A DNA stretch of 64,000 nt from Avena insularis (Eukaryota > Streptophyta > Magnoliopsida > Poales > Poaceae), in the NCBI GenBank assembly GCA_023614405.1, contig CM042689.1:275287533-275351532 (forward strand), in the 5' to 3' direction. The notes beneath the pieces were generated by a model, which worked only from the letters and a program-made list of their open reading frames with translations, made no database searches and was not told the DNA's origin. Position numbers and translations under genes: made by a program. Numbering within the stretch: the first letter of the stretch is position 1; each line of letters starts with the position of its first letter. Shown one piece after another: positions 57,205 to 64,000 of this stretch.

Positions 57205-59809
57205 TTGGAAGTTATTAATTCAGTAATGACCTCTCCTTATCCTTTTTGTTTCCTTTTTGTACCAAGAATGACCTCTAATGAGAGGGAAGTAAGATTTGGG
57301 GAGTTGCTGTCCCGAAACAGATTCCTATCCTCCACCAAAACATTTCGTGAGGAGGCTCTATAACTCGGATTAAGCTCACAATTTACGAATAAATACCCCA
57401 GTATGTTAGATAATTTTAGTTAGTTCAACACTTTTTGATTGGAGCAACAGAAGATGTTCGAAAAAATCGGTTTCTACCTGCTGGTCTGTTTTGACAGATT
57501 TCTGCCGTTATTTGCATTTGCTTCTTATTGATTCCTTTTTGAGTTCTCTTCAGGTAAATTGAGATTTTTGAAGGAGTTACTACAGTAGCTTGTGTTTTTA
57601 GTGAAAAACCTTGTTGTTACAAATCTTTGCCAGGAGTCTAATATCTTTTGAATACACTAATGTTGCTAATGAAGATTGTGTGAAGTTTTGTATGAAGGAA
57701 AAATTTCAGGTGTAGAGGGAGAATGATGCAATGAGATGAAGAATGGACAAAATCTCAAGCTTGGGGATGCCACCATGGTGTCACCCCAATAAATATCCAA
57801 GAGCTACAAGCGTCAAAGCTTGGGGATGCCCAAGGCATCCCCTTCTTCATCAATAAAAAGCTCAAGTCTGTCTAGACACTTCGTTTTTATTGTTTCATGC
57901 AGAGTTGTGTTGTTCTTGGACTGTCTTAGTTTTTGTTTGCTTTGATTAGGTTGTTTAGTTTGCTTGAATAAAGTAGTTTGGACCCCTGTTCTCGCTGTGT
58001 TGTTTTGCAAATAAGGTTGCTTGGTGTTTGGAAAGGAGTAGTAAGTTCTTGCTTGAAGTGCAAGAGGAGCTTGCATTGACTGTGACTTAGACTTTAGCAT
58101 GACATGATAGGTGTTGTTTTGACCTTATGCTTAGTGATTATTGTTGTAGAATGTCTTGTTCCAAACAATTTGGATTGCTTAGTTTTCCTTGAATAAATTA
58201 TGCGTTGTTTTAACATGCAAAAGCATAGTATTGTGGTATTCTCCTTTGATGCTTTGCTTGGGTTGACTTGGCACATGCTTACACCATGTTATGACTCTCA
58301 CAAGTAACCATTAGCCTATATGATCATTTAGTCCTTGACTTGTAGTACCACTCTTTGCTTTGATTAGTATACTTTGTTGCACTGCATGATTATGGCCATT
58401 ATTGCTCTCTTAGTTGGTTGCTCCTAGTCTTTTGCTAGCCTCCACTTGTATGAGTAAGTTCTACTCATGCCTCCAACTCCCAAGAAACCAAGTTATTCCA
58501 AAGTGTCCACTATAAATTCCTATGCATGGTGTGTTACACCATTCCAAGTATATTCTTGTTTTCAACTATCTTCCAATTAAAAACTATTTTGTTATGTGAA
58601 AACTTAGTGATTAAAGCCCTCACGAACTTGATGGCACACTTTATATTCCTTGCTCCTAATAAACTTGAACCATTGTGACAACTTTGTTGTATATGATTGC
58701 ACTTATAAGTTGGAGTTAGCAGAACCGTGTTGTCATGGGGAACGTTTTCAACATTGCACTTGTACCTTGTTGTACTCAGTTGATATCATGTTATTTTGTC
58801 TATGGATGTCACCAGTGTGAAATAAAGAGGGGACTTGTAAGTCCATGGAGTTTGTATTTTGTGTTAGAGAAACGCCTGGGCCGCTAGCCTAATCCATGCC
58901 TAATCATGGTGGAAACTTGCAACATCACCATAATGAGCTATCTATGAAGCATCCTCAATAAAAAGCTATGCATATGGTAAATAAAAAGATTGTTGAGATG
59001 CTCATTGTCTGCTTGCCTTGTCATTTTGGTTATGAGAAAGGTCCTGTACCAATGTGCAAGGGGTACCCCGTTGGCGGTTCTCAATGATATGCAAATACTT
59101 ATAGTGACAAGAACTTACCTGGATCCAAAGTTGAGTATGCATGAGGTGTGGCCCTCGTATTCAAGGGACTTGAGATTTCCAGCTTATACTTCGTCAAGCA
59201 TATACTCCAGCTTTGCCACTTTAACCTTTACCACTTCAAGATGCTTATGATAGGGGCAATGAAGGCTGAAAGCTAACAAGTACCATAATTTTTGGAAGCT
59301 CTTTTTGAAACTTGTAATCCCCGCTTCCTTTACAAAAGGGACTTTCTTCCACCACTATTGAGTCTCCACCTTCTACCTTTAGGCACCATTAAGAGAGCAT
59401 AGTTGTCATTCTGTGTGCAGTGTTCCAAAGCTTATTAATTGATGCATATTGTGTTATTACTTGCTATTGTGATACTTGTTTTTAGTCACCCTTGTGAACT
59501 TTGCAGGTGTCCTATGCATCTATTTGCTACTCTATGAGGGACAAGATGATTTTTTCTATGTTTTCTGTATGTGAAACAAATAAACATTTTTCAATGCATG
59601 CTACTCATGATCTTTGTTTGTAGCTTGTCATGTTGAATGCATAGTCACTATGTCCTATTGTTAGAACTCCATCTTTCATGCACATGTTTAGAGTTCTTTG
59701 ATCCCAGCTTTCAATGCTTGCAAATGGTTGGATCTTTATTGTGAGGGTGCATGTCACCTCAAAAATTATTCAGTTTATCACTTACCTACTCGAGGACGAG
59801 CAGGAGTTA
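57205..59809 (+). other. D 3' noncoding region
   Basis: 2.6 kb, collinear (opposite strand) with A 32348-35200 and with C. It has no gene, and holds polypurine-like copies AAGCTTGGGGATGCC at 57757-57771 and 57816-57830 and a perfect hairpin at 57822-57842. Confidence 0.8.
57822..57842. repeat. Perfect 9-bp hairpin in D 3' region
   Basis: GGGGATGCC, loop CAA, GGCATCCCC. Same as A 34505-34525. Confidence 0.88.
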
Positions 59810-59822
59810 AGCTTGGGGATGT
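59810..59822 (+). other. D polypurine tract
   Basis: AGCTTGGGGATGT directly before the 3' LTR start TGATACG. Confidence 0.85.
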
Positions 59823-61370
59823 TGATACGTTGGAAACGTATCTATAATTTTTGATGCTCCATGCTTGTTTAGTAACTACTTTGCTTTACTTGTCCACACT
59901 TTGAGGTGATTTTTACATGTTTTCTGGTACTAACCTATTAACAAGTTGCAACAGTGCCAGATGCCTATTTTCTGCTGTTTTTGGTTTCAGAAAAGTTAGT
60001 ACAGAAATATTCTCGGAATTGGATGGGACAAAGGACAAAGTCAATTACTTTCCATGGGGAACAAGAAGTCCAGAGGAGTGCCGGAGGGGCCGGCCAGAGG
60101 GGCCAGACCCACCCCAGGTGCGGGTGGGCTCCACCCCACACCTGGCTAGGGTTTGGTCGCCCTGGCCGCCGCCTCGGTCTCCCCCTTCGCTTATAAGAAG
60201 CCCCTGATGCAGAAACCCTAAGTACCCGATCAAATATCCACGAAACCGTCTGTAGCCGCCGCCACCATCGTCCCTAGATCAGGGGGGATCTGGAGTTCTT
60301 CCCGGCACCTTGCCGGAGGGGAGATCATACTGGAGGCCTTCTCTCCGGTATGATGCGTGAGTAGTTCCACCTTGGACTATGGGTCCATGTAATAGATAGA
60401 TGGTTGTATATCCTCCTTTGTGCTTTCATGTATAGATCTTGTGAGCTCCGTTCATGATCAAGATCTAATCTATTTGTAATCATGCATGTTGTGTTTGCGG
60501 GGAGCCGATGGATATTGAGATTATTATGTTGGTTTGATTAATGGTTTTGTCTTTATGATTCTATCATGTCTGTGTTGTTTGTGATCTTGCATGCTCTCCG
60601 TTTTTAGTAGCTATCTTGGCCAAGTAGTTGCCAGTGACTCCAAGAGGGGGTATTTATGCTCGATAGTGGGTTCATGCCTCTAGTTTCCAAGGGAAGTGAT
60701 AGAAATCTCTTCGGTTGTAGTTGTGTTGTTGCTACTAGGGAGAAAACAACGGTCTCTTGTTCATGGAACATGTGGACTGTTTACCTTACAAACTTTGCTT
60801 AAAGCAGTTGTCTGTTGCTTGCAACTTAATACTGGAGGGGGTTCGGATGATAACCTGAAGGTGGACTTCTAGTCATAGATGCAATTGGATGGCGGTCTAT
60901 GTATCTTGTTGTATTGCCCAATCAACCTCATAGGATCTTTCTGACTAGTAACTGCATTGTTATGCCTTGCTCAGTTCTTGTCAATTGCCCTGCTGTAATT
61001 TGTTTACTCTTCATGCCATGTTGTTTATCTAAGGAGAGCACCTCTAGTGAACTATGGACCCCGGTCCAATCTTTACCATTGATACATCTTCCACTATTAC
61101 TTGTTTACTTGCTGCAAACCATTACCTTCCACACCATACGTTTAATCCTTTGTTACAGCAAACCGGTGAGCTTGACAACCTCACCGTTCGTTGGGGGCAA
61201 AGTCTTGAGTTTGTGTTGTGCAGGTCTCTGCGTTGCTTGCAACACCTGTGTGACGTTTCCTTCCTCCTTCTAGTTCGATAACCTCGGTCTCAATTGAGGG
61301 AAAACTTGTTGCTTACTGCTTCACACCTTGCTCTTGGGGTTCCCAATAGGCTGTGCGTAGACAGTCGTCA
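59823..61370 (+). repeat. D 3' LTR, 1548 bp
   Basis: Starts TGATACGTTGG, ends GTAGACAGTCGTCA. TATA box at 60192-60197. Confidence 0.94.
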
Positions 61371-61375
61371 AGCCC
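61371..61375. repeat. Target-site duplication of D, right copy (AGCCC)
   Basis: Matches 53314-53318. Confidence 0.93.
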
Positions 61376-62668
61376 CGTGGTTGGGGAACCGAGAGGAGCC
61401 CTAGGCGGAGACGGCACGGCAGGCGCAGCCGGCGCGGGTGTAGCCGGTGACCTCGCCACCTCCTCAACCGCCGAAGGCGAGGGAGGAGCAACGACGGTGG
61501 CACCAGCATCGCCAAGAGACATCGCCTCGCTTTATGGAACAGAAGTGTGAAAAAACCACAACAGAACCACAAGACAAACGAAGAAGAGAGAACAAGGAAA
61601 GATGCGGACCGAACGACGGATGGCGCGATGACGACCTGGCGCCCCCGGCGCGTCCTTTTTTGCTCAACTTGAACCGGCGCGGCAACATGCGCCGCCCTCT
61701 TCCCCCGGGCTTTCGCCGCGGCCTTCTCTCGGCTGGCCTCATTGTCGGTGGCATCGAATGCAACAAAAACAAAGTCTTAGCCACAGCTCCGCGGGCCAGG
61801 ACGAAGAAAGGAACCGCAACCGGCAGCTTACCATGAGGATCCGAGGGGACGTCATCCGCCCGGATGGGAAACCCTTCGGGCTCCGTCTGGGGGTACTTCT
61901 TCGTCTTCCTGTCCGCCAAGAAGGAGGGGAGCGGGAAGTCACCCATACCATCTTCGGCTAGCTGCGCCGTGAACAACTACTCAAAAAGGGGAGCATAAGG
62001 CGCCCAAGGAAAGCTAACAAAAACGAAGAAAAACGCAAGGGAATTAGAGAACAACTCACCCATGGCAGCAGGCGGCCGCGATGGTATGGCGGGCAGGAGT
62101 ATGCCCAGGTTGCCTCGACGCAGAACTTGGAGATCATGGAGATCCAGTTCCACATGTCCTGGTAGGGCACGTCCTTCCTCGACATCCGCGTCGGATCATC
62201 GGCGATCGACAGATGGCACATCTTGTGCGACCGCTTCTGCAGCGGAAGCACGTGATACGCCATCCATGATAGCGTGATGTCCCGGGTGGTGAGACTCTCC
62301 GTATCCACCATCGCCTCCACCCGAGCGGCCATCCGATCGAGGTCTGCTGCAGTACCCATACCCTTCGTCGCCCAACCCTTCTGTGTCGAGGGCACATTGA
62401 CGAATGGCGGCAGGCAGATCCAATCCACCTCCGTGGCGTTGCTCACATAAAAATATGAGCGTTGCCACAACTTGACGGTGTCGGGAAGCTCGAACCGCGG
62501 CATCTGCGAAGAGGGCTGCGGGTAGATGGCGCAGCAACCCGTCTGCGTCAGCGGACCGTCCTTGATGGTGTTTTGGGCTTTGAAGTGGAAGAACTTGAGG
62601 AAGTTCGCCACCTCAGGACACACCCAAGGTACGATTCGCAGCAGGCTTGCGGTGACCCAGCATACCAC
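61371..62668 (-). pseudogene. H: antisense frame of the Tat element, N-terminal part
   Basis: Minus-strand frame from 62668: CPEVANFLKFFHFKAQNTIK, TQTGCCAIYPQPSSQMPRFE, VKLWQRSYFYVSNATEVDWI, RMAARVEAMVDTESLTTRDI, SWMAYHVLPLQKRSHKMCHL. After a break near 61960 it goes on with AEDGMGDFPLPSFLADRKTK and TEPEGFPIRADDVPSDPHGK, then after another break an Ala/Pro-rich stretch (61522-61371) that would run into 53318 once D is removed. It resembles the putative gypsy-type transposon proteins encoded antisense in Tat elements. Start and exon structure are uncertain. Confidence 0.68.
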
Positions 62669-64000
62669 TGCATGTGTAGTACACTATAGTCGTTGACATG
62701 ACACCCACAGAACACCATTCCGTAAATATCACATCCCTCAGAGTGGTACAACAGAAACATTGCGGGTCAATATTACAAACATTCACACATTATTATTATT
62801 ACAATACCAGAAGTTCAAGACTTCAAAAGGTTTCAACTTACAAACCAAAATATAAAGTGTTTCAGCGGAATTTAAAAATAGCAACTCCGACTAGGAGTTG
62901 AGCTCAGCAGCTTATTCTATTGATGCTCGGCTCAATACCATGCTGCTCGGCTCGGCTCGGCTCGGCTCCATTGATTAATACTAAATAGGATACTTAGTTG
63001 GACTCGTTATCATCAACACCATAGCGGATTTCGTAATCCACTCATTCAACACCTCCTGATAGGTCAGGCTCCTCGTAGAACACATCTTCTTGACATTCAG
63101 CTGCCTATATTGGCACATCTTCGGGATCCTCAGAGTCTAAGAAAGGGATCAAAGGAAAGGATGAGTAACAGCGTTACCCAATAAGTTCATTATATGCAAG
63201 GTGGGAGGTTTGATGCTCTAAATACCACCTCGGATTATAAATCCTTGGCACCATGAAATTTTTGTAAATCTTTCTTCAAAGATGGATTTTATTATGAAAA
63301 TCTATGACCATCAGCCTTCACAGGTTGACCAAAACTTTCATGGAGTTCCTTTCCTGCCGCGTTCGTAGCTCCTTCCCGGAACAGGGAGTAACAAGTTACA
63401 ATTCTTACTCTCTGCAAAGGTGCATTACTTTACCCATGAGAGATTAACTCCTTGTTGCACAACCAGGCGTACGTTCCCGTCCACAATTCCATGATGTGGG
63501 GCCCAGTAGTTGGTCCAAGCCTATGACTGCCCCCTTTGCGACCTCGCATGCCTCCTTGGTGTACACCATGCCCACATAATGAATTATGGCAATGGTTTGT
63601 ACAAACCGTTAGATGCCAGAACTATCATGGGACGATGAGGGTTCCCACCCATATGCTGCATATCCTCTACGAATTACCAATTAATATGCACGCTACGAGG
63701 ATAACAGCCATGACCTGCACATCCGGCTTCATGCGAGAGGAAGAAGATACAGCTGACTTCTCCGTCCCATTCCAAATCTCATGGCTAACACGTAATATAC
63801 GGCGCTAGAATCACTGATGTCAGGGGTTATTAAGTCCCTAATTGATCATCATTGTTTCAAATAGAACCCTAAGTTCTATTGCTCCAGTATACCATCACGT
63901 AGGATGATATCTATGATTTCTTTATTTGTGAAAATACTATTTTCTTTCTTTAGAGTATATATGATAACACACTATTTGCAAATACTTTGATAAAGACTCT
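62669..64000 (-). other. Unassigned sequence, probably part of another LTR
   Basis: No coding domain. A candidate LTR start on the plus strand is TGACATGACACCC at 62694. AT-rich sequence and a short (GCTCG)n run at 62945-62969 follow. No second copy is in the window, so no boundary can be proved; it may be the 3' LTR of H or a further insertion. Confidence 0.4.
62945..62969. repeat. Microsatellite (GCTCG)n
   Basis: Four perfect GCTCG units and one GCTCC. Confidence 0.9.

Larger units (their letters stand above)
53319..61370 (+). mobile_element. D: complete Athila-like gag-protease element without polymerase
   Basis: LTRs 53319-54860 and 59823-61370, interior 4962 bp, 5-bp target duplication AGCCC. 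Order: Asp-tRNA primer-binding sites, gag, protease, 2.6 kb noncoding, polypurine tract. No RT, RNase H or integrase motif is found in any frame. Same design as B, so the lack of polymerase is a family trait rather than a local deletion. It inserted into the antisense frame of H. Confidence 0.93.

Noticed and set aside
1..64000. DNA transposons, MITEs, host genes or defence-like systems
   Set aside because: No CACTA or other terminal inverted repeats, transposase, exon-like host coding sequence or non-retroelement domain was found by reading; all recognisable proteins are gag, protease, RT, RNase H, integrase or Tat antisense products.

Overview
This 64 kb window comes from a large plant genome, almost certainly a Triticeae grass (wheat, barley, rye or Aegilops). 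The clearest sign is an intact left end of a BARE-1/WIS-2/Angela-type Copia element at 42957, with the family's typical LTR start, TATA box, initiator-Met primer-binding site and gag-pol reading frames. I see no host gene, rRNA, tRNA gene or CRISPR array. Essentially everything up to about 62.7 kb can be assigned to LTR retrotransposons nested in one another. Family names are from memory; lineage calls rest on motifs, primer-binding sites and domain order.

Layout. (1) 1-9560: E1, a minus-strand element with two LTRs of about 5.1 kb (the left one cut by the window edge) around a 0.8 kb interior that keeps only end fragments of a Tekay-type chromovirus. (2) 9561-12032 and 26698-27907: two pieces of F, a further chromovirus-like LTR into which E1 and E2 inserted. 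(3) 12033-26697: E2, a complete but decayed 14.7 kb minus-strand Tekay-type Gypsy element with 4.6 kb LTRs, 5-bp target duplication GCTAG, and gag, protease, RT, RNase H, integrase and a chromodomain-like tail. (4) 27908-30987 and 49576-62.7k: H, a plus-strand Tat-lineage Gypsy element that appears to host the rest. It shows gag-protease-RT-RNase H on the left, integrase C-terminal half, a 101-bp tandem-repeat array and an antisense reading frame on the right. (5) 30988-42956: three minus-strand, Athila-like non-autonomous elements nested in each other (A in B in C). (6) 42957-49575: BARE/Angela-like Copia element inserted in C and cut off within RNase H. (7) 53319-61370: D, a complete plus-strand Athila-like non-autonomous element with target duplication AGCCC, sitting inside the antisense frame of H. 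(8) 62.7-64.0 kb: unassigned sequence, probably another LTR.

The four Athila-like copies are the most interesting set. B and D carry gag plus protease but no RT, RNase H or integrase. A has a different small acidic, hydrophobic-ended frame where gag should be. All share LTR promoter, Asp-tRNA primer-binding site and a long 3' noncoding region that holds repeated polypurine-like motifs and a perfect hairpin. E1 is the parallel case in the Tekay lineage. Such elements would need proteins supplied by autonomous relatives. None of the coding regions in the window is intact across gag-pol; stops and frameshifts are listed under each entry.
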